A DNA stretch of 64,000 nucleotides, taken from Rugamonas apoptosis (GTDB lineage Bacteria > Pseudomonadota > Gammaproteobacteria > Burkholderiales > Burkholderiaceae_D). Below are positions 50,935 through 59,512 of this stretch, piece by piece. The stretch lies in contig NZ_JACEZU010000005.1 of assembly GCF_014042355.1 (NCBI RefSeq), positions 124,001 through 188,000 on the forward strand, in the 5' to 3' direction. Position 1 is the stretch's first letter. Each line of letters starts with the position of its first letter. The notes under the pieces are model-generated. The model was not told the origin of the DNA. It saw only the letters and a program-made list of their open reading frames with translations, and ran no database searches. The translations under genes were made by a program, and so were the position numbers.

Positions 50935-51555
50935 TCATGCGCGTGGGTAGCCGACGGTCTGGGCCAGCACAATGCGCTGTCCAGGGCCCAGCCCCATCCG
51001 TTCGGCCAGCGCGGGCCGGTCCACCCAGCCGCGCGTGACCGTGGCCAAGCCCTCGGCGGCGCAGAACAGGTACACGTTCTGGCTGATGAAACCCGTGTCC
51101 AGCGCGGCATAGAATTTCTGCTCCACGCGCGAGGCGGCGCTCATGCGCTCCAGGTTGGCCACGTAGATCAGGTTGACGGGGGCATCGCCCACGAAATCCT
51201 GCCACCCGGTGTCGGCGCGGATGTCGTCCGCCAGCACCGGCTGCAACAGCAGTTGATGGGGGTCGTAGCGGTACAAGCCAGTGGCCAGCGCCACGTAAAT
51301 GTCGATTTCCTGCGCATCCTTGGCCGATGGCGCCGTGCGCAAGCCGCCCTCCTCGCGGTTGATGCCGAAGGCGCACCACAGCAGGCGCGACAACTTGTAA
51401 ATGGACAACGTGCGCGTACTGAATTCGCGGCTCGATTTGCGCTTGCGCAGCACTTCCATCAGCGACATGCTCAGCGGTGTAATGTCGGCATCCAGCTCCA
51501 GCGAAGACGGCGCGATCAGCTGCAACGCGGCTTGCGTCTCAAGTGGTTTATTCAT
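50935..51555 (-). CDS. SagB-type nitroreductase family protein
   Basis: A 206-residue FMN-dependent oxidoreductase of the SagB/ThcOx nitroreductase group: RKRKSSREFSTRTLSIYKLSRLLWCAFGINR (FMN contacts by RSSR-like Arg/Ser), the GLRTAPSAKDAQEIDIYVA loop and a C-terminal GLATVTRGWVDRPALAERMGL. Substrate unknown; no cyclodehydratase partner (SagC/D) is nearby, so a peptide-modifying role is unlikely. Start ATG 51553-51555, GGAG upstream. Nitroreductases recur in DosR- and Anr-type hypoxia regulons. Divergent from lemA with two Fnr-type boxes between. Confidence 0.87.
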   Translation of the reverse strand: MNKPLETQAALQLIAPSSLELDADITPLSMSLMEVLRKRKSSREFSTRTLSIYKLSRLLWCAFGINREEGGLRTAPSAKDAQEIDIYVALATGLYRYDPHQLLLQPVLADDIRADTGWQDFVGDAPVNLIYVANLERMSAASRVEQKFYAALDTGFISQNVYLFCAAEGLATVTRGWVDRPALAERMGLGPGQRIVLAQTVGYPRA

Positions 51556-51660
51556 GGCATACTCCGTTGCGCATCTTACGCTCCTTGATGATTTGTCCGC
51601 GCACGTTCGCGCCGACGCAGTCACAGTAGCGCGCATGTAATTTTTTATCACGTCCGTTGT

Positions 51661-51674
51661 GTGATCCAAGTCAA
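51661..51674. promoter_or_regulatory. degenerate Fnr/Anr box near nitroreductase
   Basis: GTGAT-CCAA-GTCAA: one mismatch to TTGAY-N4-RTCAA. A weak TACATG -10-like hexamer (minus strand, 51634-51639) is 21 nt away toward the nitroreductase. Confidence 0.42.
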
Positions 51675-51747
51675 TCGACCCGATCAAATATCAGCCGAAC
51701 CCGGCTACCGGTCTTCGAGCGGCCGCACTAAAACTTGTGCCGCCGTT

Positions 51748-51761
51748 TTGATTCACATCAA
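51748..51761. promoter_or_regulatory. perfect Fnr/Anr box, class II for lemA
   Basis: TTGAT-TCAC-ATCAA, perfect. CATAGT at 51784-51789 lies exactly 22 nt downstream, then lemA starts 72 nt from the box. Confidence 0.8.
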
Positions 51762-51833
51762 AGATTTTGATTGCTTGAACGACCATAGTGCGACTTAAGG
51801 GCACCCGCCCATCCATCCAACCGGAGGCCAGCC

Positions 51834-52460
51834 ATGAAGCTGCTGAAATTACTGGGAATGCTGTCGTTGCTGGCCATGCTGGGCGGTTGCGGCTACAACA
51901 CGCTGCAAACGGAAGATGAACAGATCAAGGCATCCTGGTCCGAAGTGCTGAACCAGTACCAGCGCCGGGCCGACCTGATTCCCAACCTGGTCAACACGGT
52001 GCAAGGCTACGCCAGCCATGAGAAGGACGTGCTGACGGCCGTCACCCAGGCCCGCGCCCAGGTCGGCGCGCTGCAAGTGACGCCGGCCACGCTGAACGAC
52101 CCGGCCGCGCTGGCCAACTTCCAGCGCGCCCAGAACGAATTGCACGGCGCGCTCACGCGCCTGCTGGCCGTGTCGGAAAACTATCCGCAACTGAAAGCGG
52201 ACGCCAATTTTCGCGATCTGCAAGCCCAGCTCGAAGGCACGGAGAACCGCATCACGGTGGCGCGCAACCGCTACATCGCGGCGGTCCAGGATTACAACAC
52301 GACGGTGCGCTCCTTCCCGTCCAACCTGACGGCCAAGCTGTTCTCGTTCGACGTCAAACCCAACTTCACGGTTGACAATGTGAACGCCATCTCCACGCCA
52401 CCGCGCGTGCAGTTCGGGCCAGCACCCCAGCCATCCGCCACGCCTGAGGCGCCCAAATGA
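51834..52460 (+). CDS. lemA: LemA family lipoprotein
   Basis: A 208-residue LemA protein: lipoprotein signal MKLLKLLGMLSLLAML with lipobox LGGC (Cys19), then the LemA helical bundle (about 25-185; YQRRADLIPNLVNTVQGYASHEKDVL and LEGTENRITVARNRYIAAVQDYN). Function unknown in general; often paired with TPM proteins, as here. Overlaps the next gene by four bases (ATGA). Behind a perfect Fnr box. Confidence 0.93.
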   Translation: MKLLKLLGMLSLLAMLGGCGYNTLQTEDEQIKASWSEVLNQYQRRADLIPNLVNTVQGYASHEKDVLTAVTQARAQVGALQVTPATLNDPAALANFQRAQNELHGALTRLLAVSENYPQLKADANFRDLQAQLEGTENRITVARNRYIAAVQDYNTTVRSFPSNLTAKLFSFDVKPNFTVDNVNAISTPPRVQFGPAPQPSATPEAPK

Positions 52461-53314
52461 ACACCCTGCGGCGCCTGCTGTGCTGGCTGGCCGTGCTGGC
52501 CCTGGGCGCCACCACCGCACTGGCCGCGCCGGCGTTGACAGCCCGCGTGACCGACCTCACCGGCACGCTCAGCGCGCAGCAAACGGCCTCGCTGGAGGCG
52601 GCGCTGCGTGATTTCGAGACGCGCAAAGGCAGCCAGATCGCGGTCCTGCTGGTCAACAGCACGGCGCCGGACAGCATCGAACAATACGCGCTCAAGGCCG
52701 TCGAACAGACCAAGCTGGGACGCAAGAAGGTCGATGACGGCGCCCTGCTGCTGGTGGCCAAGGATGACCGCGCGCTGCGTATCGAAGTGGGCTACGGGCT
52801 GGAAGGCGCGTTGAACGATGCCGTCAGCAAGCGCATCGTGAGCGACATCATCACCCCGTATTTCCGCCAGGGCGATTTCTACGGCGGGCTGGTGGCCGGC
52901 ACCAACGCCATGATGGCCGTGGTGGATGGCGAGCCGCTGCCCGCGCCGCCCCGCGCGCGCGACGAGGGGGCCGCCGACACGTCGTTCTCGCTGCCGGGTT
53001 TGCTGCTGGCGGCGCTGGTCATCGGCAGTGTGTTGCGCGCATTGCTGGGCCGTTTCCCTGGCGCGCTGGTGGCCGGCGGCGTGAGCGGATGGCTGGCCTG
53101 GGCCGTGCTGGCCACCGTGCCGGCCGCACTGCTGGTCGGCCTGGCCGGATTGATGTCGACCCTGCTGGGCGGCATGCGCGGTATGCCGGGACGACGCTAC
53201 GGTGGGCCGTTCGGCGGCTTCGGTGGTGGCGGCGGCTTTGGTGGCGGCGGTGGTGGTGGCTTTGGCGGTGGCGGCGGCGGCTTCGGCGGCGGCGGCGCTT
53301 CCGGAAGGTGGTAG
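52457..53314 (+). CDS. TPM-domain protein (YgcG type) with glycine-rich tail
   Basis: A 285-residue exported protein. Signal peptide (1-25, ATTALAAPA), TPM domain (about 28-150; VTDLTGTLSAQQTASLEAALRDFE, KSHQ.. to RIEVGYGLEGALND), then two membrane helices (about 178-240) and a ~40-residue low-complexity Gly/Phe tail (FGGGGG repeats). This is the classic YgcG/TPM_phosphatase layout next to LemA. The family is proposed to act at the membrane in repair or proteolysis; the reaction is unproven. Two nt before the second TPM gene. Confidence 0.92.
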   Translation: MNTLRRLLCWLAVLALGATTALAAPALTARVTDLTGTLSAQQTASLEAALRDFETRKGSQIAVLLVNSTAPDSIEQYALKAVEQTKLGRKKVDDGALLLVAKDDRALRIEVGYGLEGALNDAVSKRIVSDIITPYFRQGDFYGGLVAGTNAMMAVVDGEPLPAPPRARDEGAADTSFSLPGLLLAALVIGSVLRALLGRFPGALVAGGVSGWLAWAVLATVPAALLVGLAGLMSTLLGGMRGMPGRRYGGPFGGFGGGGGFGGGGGGGFGGGGGGFGGGGASGRW

Positions 53315-53316
53315 TG

Positions 53317-53817
53317 ATGGCCAGGCTCAATCGCGTGCTGCGCCATCTGTGCACACCCCGCTGGACGTTGCGGCACGCCTTTCCGGCACCGACACTGCAA
53401 GCGATAGAACAGGAAATCCGCGCCAGCGAACGGCTGCACGGGGGCGAAGTGCGCTTCGCCGTGGAAGCCGCCCTGCCCCTGTCCGCCCTGTGGCAGGGCA
53501 CCACGGCGCGCGAGCGGGCCATCGACCTGTTCGGCGCGCTGCGCATGTGGGATACCAGCGAGCGCAATGGCGTGCTGATTTACCTGCTGCTGGCCGAACA
53601 CGCCGTCGAAATCGTGGCCGACCGCGGCGTCCACGCGCTGGCCGGGGCGTCGCACTGGGACCGCGTGTGCCGCCGCATGCAGCGCGCGTTTGGCCACGGC
53701 AGCTACGAGCATGGGGCGGTGAGCGCCATTTCCATGGTCACCCAGATGCTGGCCCGCCACTACCCGCCCGTGGCCGGGCGGCCCAATGAACTACCCGACA
53801 AGGTGGTCGTGCTGTAG
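53317..53817 (+). CDS. TPM-domain protein, soluble form
   Basis: A 166-residue TPM protein without signal peptide or membrane tail: TLQAIEQEIRASERLHGGEVRFAVE, LFGALRMWDTSERNGVLIYLLLAEHAVEIVADRGV and a helical end. Companion to the membrane TPM protein and LemA in a three-gene operon. Start ATG 53317 just after the previous stop. Followed at 52 nt by a Usp gene. Confidence 0.88.
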   Translation: MARLNRVLRHLCTPRWTLRHAFPAPTLQAIEQEIRASERLHGGEVRFAVEAALPLSALWQGTTARERAIDLFGALRMWDTSERNGVLIYLLLAEHAVEIVADRGVHALAGASHWDRVCRRMQRAFGHGSYEHGAVSAISMVTQMLARHYPPVAGRPNELPDKVVVL

Positions 53818-53869
53818 CGGCACCCACCCCGCTTTCAACCTCGCCAACCTCAATCAAAGAGTCCACACC

Positions 53870-54307
53870 ATGTTCACCCGTATCCTCGTTCCCACCGACG
53901 GCTCCGAGCTGTCCGACCGCGCCGCCCACGCCGCCATCCAGTTCGCCCGCTCCTGCGGCGCCACAGTGGAAGTGCTGGCCGTCTGGCAGTCCTACCCTTA
54001 TTCGCCGTACGCGGAATTTGGCGCCGTGCTGGACGTGGAAGCCTATGGCAAGCAGATGCTGGCCGAGGCCGAGCAGGCGGCCCAGCGCGTGGCCGACGAC
54101 GCGGCCGAAATGGGTGTGCCCTGCACCGTGCACGTGGTGGACTCGTACACCCCGTACGAGGAAATCATCAAGGCGGTCGAACAGTATCAATGCGACCTGG
54201 TGTGCATGGCGACCCACGGCCGGCGCGGCATGGGCCAGCTGCTGCTGGGCAGCCAGACCCGCCTGGTCACCACCCATAGCACGGTGCCGGTGCTGGTCTA
54301 CCGCTAA
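53870..54307 (+). CDS. universal stress protein (single domain)
   Basis: A 145-residue UspA protein: MFTRILVPTDGSELSDRAAHAAIQFA, ATP-binding signature ATHGRRGMGQLLLGSQTRLV, end VPVLVYR. The ATG at 53870 begins the Usp fold; the upstream in-frame extension from 53786 is not homologous. Possibly a read-through fourth gene of the lemA operon. Convergent with the ABC exporter operon, 7 nt apart. Confidence 0.93.
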   Translation: MFTRILVPTDGSELSDRAAHAAIQFARSCGATVEVLAVWQSYPYSPYAEFGAVLDVEAYGKQMLAEAEQAAQRVADDAAEMGVPCTVHVVDSYTPYEEIIKAVEQYQCDLVCMATHGRRGMGQLLLGSQTRLVTTHSTVPVLVYR

Positions 54308-54314
54308 CCCTTCA

Positions 54315-55448
54315 TCAGTCCAGTGCCTTGCGGAAGCGCAGCACGGACACCGTCAACAGCACCGCGCCGATGGCGGCCAGCGCCGCCATCTGGGGCCACA
54401 GCACGTCCAGCCCCACGCCCTTGAGGAAGGTGCCGCGTATGATCACCAGGTAGTAGCGCAGCGGGTCGAGCAGCGTGATCCACTGCAGGAAGTGTGGCAT
54501 GCTGGCGATGGGGAAGCTGAAGCCGGACAGGATGAACATCGGGTTCAGCACGAAGAAGTTGGAGGCGAACGCCTGCTGCTGGGTGGTGCAGATGGTGGAG
54601 ATGAACAGCCCGATCGACAATATGCTGATCAGGAACAGACAGGTGGCGGCGAACAGTAGCCACGGATTGCCGACGAAGGGCACGTGGAACCAGAACATGC
54701 CCACCGCCGCCACCAGCCCCACCTGGATCAGTCCGATCAGGAAGAACGGCAAGGTCTTGCCGAGGATGAATTCGGCGGGCCGGATCGGCGTCACCAGTAA
54801 CTGCTCCAGCGTCCCGACCTCGCGCTCGCGCACGATGGCGAACGCCGTCAGGTTGACGATGGTGATCAAGGTCAGCGTGCCGATCACACCGGGCACAAAG
54901 AACCAGCGGGAGTTCAGGTTGGGGTTGTACCAGTAGCGCTGGGCCACGTCGATGTGCACCAGCGGCCGCGCCAGCGCATGACCGGTGCGCTGGGCCAGGT
55001 CCAGCGCCATGGACTGGCCAAAGCTGTTGGCGATGTCGTTCACATAGCCCAGCGCGATCAGCGCCGTATTCGAATTGGTCCCATCCAGCAGCACCTGCAA
55101 CGGCGCGCTCTGGCCTTTGCGCAGCAGTTGCGCGAAACCGGGCGGCACCACGATGCCCACCTGCGCCGAACTGCTGGCCACGGCCTGTTCCGCCTCGTCC
55201 CGCGTGCTGGCCACCGTGCTCAGTTCGAACCGGCTGCTGTGGACGAATGCCGCCACCAGTGCGCGGCTTTCCGGCGTGTGATCCTGGTCCACCATGGCTG
55301 TCGATACGTTGAACACTTCGAACGTGGCCGCATACCCGAACAGCAGCATCTGGATCATGGGCGGGATCAGCAAGCGAAAGCGGGCCGACTTGTCGCGCTT
55401 CAGTTGCAGGAATTCCTTGATCAGCAGTTGGGCGATACGGTACAGCAT
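54315..55448 (-). CDS. ABC-2 type exporter permease (second)
   Basis: A 377-residue ABC-2 permease of the YhhJ/YbhR type: a first helix (RLLIPPMIQMLLFGYA), a large periplasmic domain (about 45-175) with DQDHTPESRAL, then five helices including REREVGTLEQLLVTPIRPAEFILGKTLPFFLIG and the conserved FPIASMPHFLQWITLLDPLRYYLVIIRG. Pairs with the preceding permease. Start ATG 55446-55448, four nt after the previous stop. End of the exporter operon. Confidence 0.93.
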   Translation of the reverse strand: MLYRIAQLLIKEFLQLKRDKSARFRLLIPPMIQMLLFGYAATFEVFNVSTAMVDQDHTPESRALVAAFVHSSRFELSTVASTRDEAEQAVASSSAQVGIVVPPGFAQLLRKGQSAPLQVLLDGTNSNTALIALGYVNDIANSFGQSMALDLAQRTGHALARPLVHIDVAQRYWYNPNLNSRWFFVPGVIGTLTLITIVNLTAFAIVREREVGTLEQLLVTPIRPAEFILGKTLPFFLIGLIQVGLVAAVGMFWFHVPFVGNPWLLFAATCLFLISILSIGLFISTICTTQQQAFASNFFVLNPMFILSGFSFPIASMPHFLQWITLLDPLRYYLVIIRGTFLKGVGLDVLWPQMAALAAIGAVLLTVSVLRFRKALD

Positions 55449-55452
55449 GGGT

Positions 55453-56589
55453 TCAGTCCAATGTCTTGCGGAAGGCACGCGCCGCCAGCACCACCAGCGC
55501 CACGGCGTAGGCGGCCAGGCAAGCCACGGGCACGGCCAGTTCGGCCAGGGTGGAGCCTTTGAGGAACACGGCCTTGAGGATGGTCACATAGTAGCGCGCG
55601 CTGACCAGATAAGTCACGTCCCGCACCACGGCCGGCATCTGGTCGATGGGGAAGGAAAACCCGGACAGCAACGTGGTGGGCAGCATGGTCAGCACCAGCG
55701 CCACCTGGCTGGCGCCCACCTGGCTGCGCAAGGCCACGGACACGCAGTATCCGATGCACAGCACCACGATCAGGAACAGCGCCGTGGTCAGCATCAGCGT
55801 GACGACGGTGCCCCGGAACGGCACCTGAAACCATCCCACGGCCAGCGCCAGGCAGATGGCCGCATCCAGCATGCCGACCACGAAATACGGCGCCAGCTTG
55901 CCGATCATGAGCTCCATCGGCTTGATGGGGGTGGATACCAGCAGCTCCATGGTGCCCCGTTCCCACTCGCGGGCGATGGTCAGCGACGTAAGCTGGGCGC
56001 CCACGATGGCCATCACCAGCGCCACCACGCCTGGGATGATGAAGTTGCGGCTTTCCAGCTCCTCGTTGAACCACACGCGGGCCTGCACCTGCACCGGGGT
56101 CTGGGTCTGGATGCGGCCGCCCTGGCGCTGGATGGCTTTCAACTGCACTTCGCTGGCGTAGCCGCCCACCACCAGCCGCGCGTAGTTGGCGGCGATGTTC
56201 GCCGTGTTGGAATCGGTGCCGTCCACCAGCAGCTGCACCGTGGCCGTGCCCTGATCGGCCAGGCTGCGCGTGAAGCCGGACGGGATCACCAGCGCCACCG
56301 TGCAGCGGCCGCCATCCAGTCCTCGTATCACATCCGCATGAGTGTTGGCCCTCACGGGCGGCTGGAAATAGCGCGAACTGGCGAAGCGGGCCAGCAGATC
56401 CTGGGTTTGCTGGCTGCCTTCCTGGTCGAAGGCGCAGATCGGGATCGCGTCCACATCCAGGTTCACGCCGTAACCGAGCATGAACATCTGCATCAACGGC
56501 AGCAGCAAGGCGATCATCAGGCTGCGCGGATCGCGCAAGACCTGCAAGGTTTCCTTGCGCGCGATGGCGACGATGCGGCGCAACTTCAT
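55453..56589 (-). CDS. ABC-2 type exporter permease (first)
   Basis: A 378-residue ABC-2 permease, paralogous to the next gene: MKLRRIVAIARKETLQVLRDPRSL, periplasmic domain with CAFDQEGSQQTQDLL, and the C-terminal EWERGTMELLVSTPIKPMELMIGKLAPYF and SGFSFPIDQMPAVVRDVTYLVSARYYV. Typical of the YbhS/YbhR-like pairs working with two ATPases and a HlyD protein. Start at 56587-56589 overlaps the ATPase stop (ATGA). Confidence 0.93.
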   Translation of the reverse strand: MKLRRIVAIARKETLQVLRDPRSLMIALLLPLMQMFMLGYGVNLDVDAIPICAFDQEGSQQTQDLLARFASSRYFQPPVRANTHADVIRGLDGGRCTVALVIPSGFTRSLADQGTATVQLLVDGTDSNTANIAANYARLVVGGYASEVQLKAIQRQGGRIQTQTPVQVQARVWFNEELESRNFIIPGVVALVMAIVGAQLTSLTIAREWERGTMELLVSTPIKPMELMIGKLAPYFVVGMLDAAICLALAVGWFQVPFRGTVVTLMLTTALFLIVVLCIGYCVSVALRSQVGASQVALVLTMLPTTLLSGFSFPIDQMPAVVRDVTYLVSARYYVTILKAVFLKGSTLAELAVPVACLAAYAVALVVLAARAFRKTLD

Positions 56590-57581
56590 GGCGCCGCTCC
56601 AGCCGCCCCTTGGCCGTTACGCGCACGCGACTGGCGCACCAGGTGGACAAACATGTCCTCCATGCCCGGTTCGATGGCACGGTAACGGGCGCCGGGCTGG
56701 CCGTTCTGCTCCAGCAAGGCGACGATGGCGTCGCCGTCGCGCGCGGCATCGTCCACCAGCAAGTGCAGCGCGTTGCCGAAAACGGCCGCATCATGCACGC
56801 CGGGCGCGCCGGACAGCAGCTCCAGCGCCGCGCCGGGATTCGCGCATTCCAGCTCCAGCAACGCGCCGCCGATCGACTGCTGCTTCAATTCATGGGGTGT
56901 GCCCAGCGCCACCAGCTTGCCCGATTCGATCATGGCAATGCGCATGCAGTATTCCGCCTCGTCCATGTAGTGGGTCGACACCAGGACGCTGACGCCGTCC
57001 GCGCTCAAGTCATGGATCAGGTTCCAGAACCGGCGCCGCGAACCGGGATCGACGCCGGACGTGGGTTCGTCCAGGAACAGCACGCGGGGCCGGTGCAGGA
57101 TGGCGCAGCCCAGCGCGAGCCGCTGCTTCCAGCCGCCGGCCAGGGTAGCCACCAGCGCGCCTTCCCTGCCCTCCAGGCCCGCCATCCGCACCGCGTAGGC
57201 CACCCGTTCGTCGATGGCGTTACGCGCCACGCCGTAGATGCCGCCGAAGAAGCGCAGGTTCTCCGTCACGCTCAAATCGCCATACAACGAGAACTTCTGC
57301 GACATGTAGCCGATGCGCTGGCGCACGGCTTCCGGGTCTTTGGCGATGTCGATGCCGTCCACCACGGCCCGCCCGCCGCTGGGACGCAGCAGGCCGCACA
57401 GCACCCGGATCAGGGTCGATTTACCGGCGCCGTTGGGGCCGAGGAAGCCCATGATCTCGCCCCGGCCCACGTCGAAGCTGACGTCATCGAGCGCCCGGAA
57501 GGCGCCGAATTGCTTGCTCAGGCGGTCCACCTGGATGGCTGGCTGCTTGTCCGTCATGCTGTCCATCTTGCTGTCCATCAT
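56586..57581 (-). CDS. ABC transporter ATPase (second)
   Basis: A 331-residue ABC ATPase: Walker A GPNGAGKST (48-56), Q-loop YMSQKFSLYGDLS, Walker B RVLFLDEPTSGVDP and H-loop VSTHYMDEAEYC. The signature motif is LAGGWKQRL instead of LSGGQ, a variant typical of this YbhF-like group. Overlaps its neighbours by four bases on each side. Works with the other ATPase as a heterodimer or as the two halves of a split YbhF. Confidence 0.93.
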   Translation of the reverse strand: MMDSKMDSMTDKQPAIQVDRLSKQFGAFRALDDVSFDVGRGEIMGFLGPNGAGKSTLIRVLCGLLRPSGGRAVVDGIDIAKDPEAVRQRIGYMSQKFSLYGDLSVTENLRFFGGIYGVARNAIDERVAYAVRMAGLEGREGALVATLAGGWKQRLALGCAILHRPRVLFLDEPTSGVDPGSRRRFWNLIHDLSADGVSVLVSTHYMDEAEYCMRIAMIESGKLVALGTPHELKQQSIGGALLELECANPGAALELLSGAPGVHDAAVFGNALHLLVDDAARDGDAIVALLEQNGQPGARYRAIEPGMEDMFVHLVRQSRARNGQGAAGAAP

Positions 57582-58531
57582 GCGGCCTTGTGCTTGCGTT
57601 CGAGCAGGGCCACGAACAGGTCTTCGATGGTGGGCTCGATCCGCTCCACAGGGCCGGCCGGAACGCCGGCCGCCTGCAATGCCTGCGCCAGCGGCGCGCC
57701 ACTGGCCTGCGCATCGTCCACATGCACATGCACGCCGTCACCCACCAGCAGCACGCCGCGCACGCCCGCCACACGCTCGATGGCGGCGGCGGCCTCGCGC
57801 GGGCGCACGCTCGCCACGCGCACGATGGCGCCGGGCAGTTCGCGCTTGAGCTGCTGGGGTGTGTCGCAATACATCATGCTGCCCTCGTCGAACAGGGCCA
57901 GCCGGTCGCAGCGCTCGGCCTCGTCCAGATAAGCGGTGGAGATCACCATGGCCACCCCGGTGGCGCGCAGCGAATACAGGATCTGCCAGAACTCGCGCCG
58001 CGATACGGGATCGACGCCGGTGGTCGGCTCGTCCAGCAGCAGCACGCGCGGCGCATGCACCAGCGCGCAGGTGAGGCCCAGCTTCTGCTTCATGCCGCCC
58101 GACAGCTGGCCGGCCAGCCGCTGGCGGAACGGCAGCATCCGCGAAGCCGTCAGCAGTTGCACGGCCCGTTCCTGCCACAGCTTGCGCGGCACGTCGAACA
58201 GGTCGGCGAAGAAGCGGATGTTTTCGTCCACCGTCAGGTCGTCATACAGGCCGAAGCGCTGTGGCATGTAGCTCACGTGGCGCTTGGTGCGCTCGGGATC
58301 GGCCACCACGTCCACCTCGTCGATGCGGATGGCGCCGGCGTCGGCCCGCATCACGCTGGCCAGCATGCGCATGGTGGTGGTCTTGCCGGCGCCGTCCGGC
58401 CCCACCAGGCCGAAAATCTCGCCCGAACGCACGGAAAAGCTCACGTTGTCGACCGCCGTCAGCGCGCCGAAGCGCTTGCTCAGGCCGCGCACATCGAGCG
58501 CCAGTGCCTGCTGGCCGGGTGCTGCCGTCAT
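57578..58531 (-). CDS. ABC transporter ATPase (first)
   Basis: A 317-residue ABC ATPase: Walker A GPDGAGKTT (44-52), Q-loop YMPQRFGLYDDLT, signature LSGGMKQKL, Walker B RVLLLDEPTTGVDP, H-loop ISTAYLDEAERC (His replaced by Ala-Tyr context: STAYLDEA). The H-loop histidine of the partner ATPase (STHYMDEA) is absent here, which fits an asymmetric ATPase pair with one degenerate site. ATGA-coupled to the HlyD gene upstream and ATPase downstream. Confidence 0.93.
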   Translation of the reverse strand: MTAAPGQQALALDVRGLSKRFGALTAVDNVSFSVRSGEIFGLVGPDGAGKTTTMRMLASVMRADAGAIRIDEVDVVADPERTKRHVSYMPQRFGLYDDLTVDENIRFFADLFDVPRKLWQERAVQLLTASRMLPFRQRLAGQLSGGMKQKLGLTCALVHAPRVLLLDEPTTGVDPVSRREFWQILYSLRATGVAMVISTAYLDEAERCDRLALFDEGSMMYCDTPQQLKRELPGAIVRVASVRPREAAAAIERVAGVRGVLLVGDGVHVHVDDAQASGAPLAQALQAAGVPAGPVERIEPTIEDLFVALLERKHKAA

Positions 58532-59502
58532 GGCTGGGGCGGCGCCAGCACGGCATCGGCCGGCATGCCCGGCACGAACTGGCGGTCGCGGTTGTCGATA
58601 TCGATCTTCACCCGGTACACCAACGTCACCCGTTCGGCGTGGGTTTCCACGCTGCGCGGCGTGAATTCCGCCTTGGCCGCGATGAACGACAGCTTGCCGT
58701 TGAAGCGCTTGCCGGGGAAGCTGTCGCTGCTAATCACCACTTGCTGCCCCAGCCGCACGCGGCCCAGGTCCGTTTCATTCAAATAGGCCCGCAACCACAC
58801 ATGATCGAGGTCGGCCAGCGTAATGACGGGCGTGCCGGGCGCCACCACTTCGCCCAATTCCGCCTGGCGCGTCAGCACCACGCCATCGAACGGCGCGACC
58901 AGCGTGGCGTAGCTGGCCATGATGCGGCTCAGTTGTTCCGTCTGTTCACCACTGTGGACGCCGGCCTGCGCCACCTTGACGCTGCGCTGCGCCACCTGCG
59001 CCAATGCGCGGTCGCGCTCCAGCTGCGCGCGCGCCTGCTTGAGCGCCGTGACCGCGTTATCGAGCGCCGCGTTGGCCAGGAAGCCTTGCCGCTGCAAGGC
59101 CTGGCTGCGTTCCAGGTCCAGCTTGCGCTGGGCCACGGTGGCTTCGTCCACCTCCACCGTCTTGCGGCTGGCGGCCACGTTTTCCTGCGCCATGTCGAGC
59201 TGGCTGCGCTGTACCGCCACGCCGGCCGCCGCCACTGCCACCTGCTGGTTCAACTCCTGCTGGTCCACCACGGCCAGCACCGTGCCCTTGCTCACCCATT
59301 GACCTTCGTTGAACGGCAGTTGCACCACGCGGGCCTGCAAGCCGTTAAAACTGAGCACGCTCTCGTGGGCTTCGATATTGCCCGACAGGTGGATGTCCTG
59401 CCCGCGATGTTCGCGGTGCCATTGCGGCAGCACGCCGCTGAAATACAACGCGGCCAGCGCCAACACGGCGCCGCTCGCGATCGTCAAATTTTTCTTGTTC
59501 AT
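58528..59502 (-). CDS. HlyD/EmrA-type periplasmic adaptor
   Basis: A 324-residue membrane fusion protein: N-terminal membrane anchor (about 5-22), barrel/lipoyl halves (IHLSGNIEAHESVLSFNGLQARV; LVAPFDGVVLTRQAELGEVV), a long coiled hairpin (about 85-205) and the C-terminal FVPGMPADA. The layout matches the YbhG/YhiI adaptor of ATPase-ATPase-permease-permease exporters. Follows the WS/DGAT gene by 10 nt, so the acyltransferase and exporter share a transcript. Confidence 0.92.
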   Translation of the reverse strand: MNKKNLTIASGAVLALAALYFSGVLPQWHREHRGQDIHLSGNIEAHESVLSFNGLQARVVQLPFNEGQWVSKGTVLAVVDQQELNQQVAVAAAGVAVQRSQLDMAQENVAASRKTVEVDEATVAQRKLDLERSQALQRQGFLANAALDNAVTALKQARAQLERDRALAQVAQRSVKVAQAGVHSGEQTEQLSRIMASYATLVAPFDGVVLTRQAELGEVVAPGTPVITLADLDHVWLRAYLNETDLGRVRLGQQVVISSDSFPGKRFNGKLSFIAAKAEFTPRSVETHAERVTLVYRVKIDIDNRDRQFVPGMPADAVLAPPQP

Positions 59503-59512
59503 GAAGTCCGTT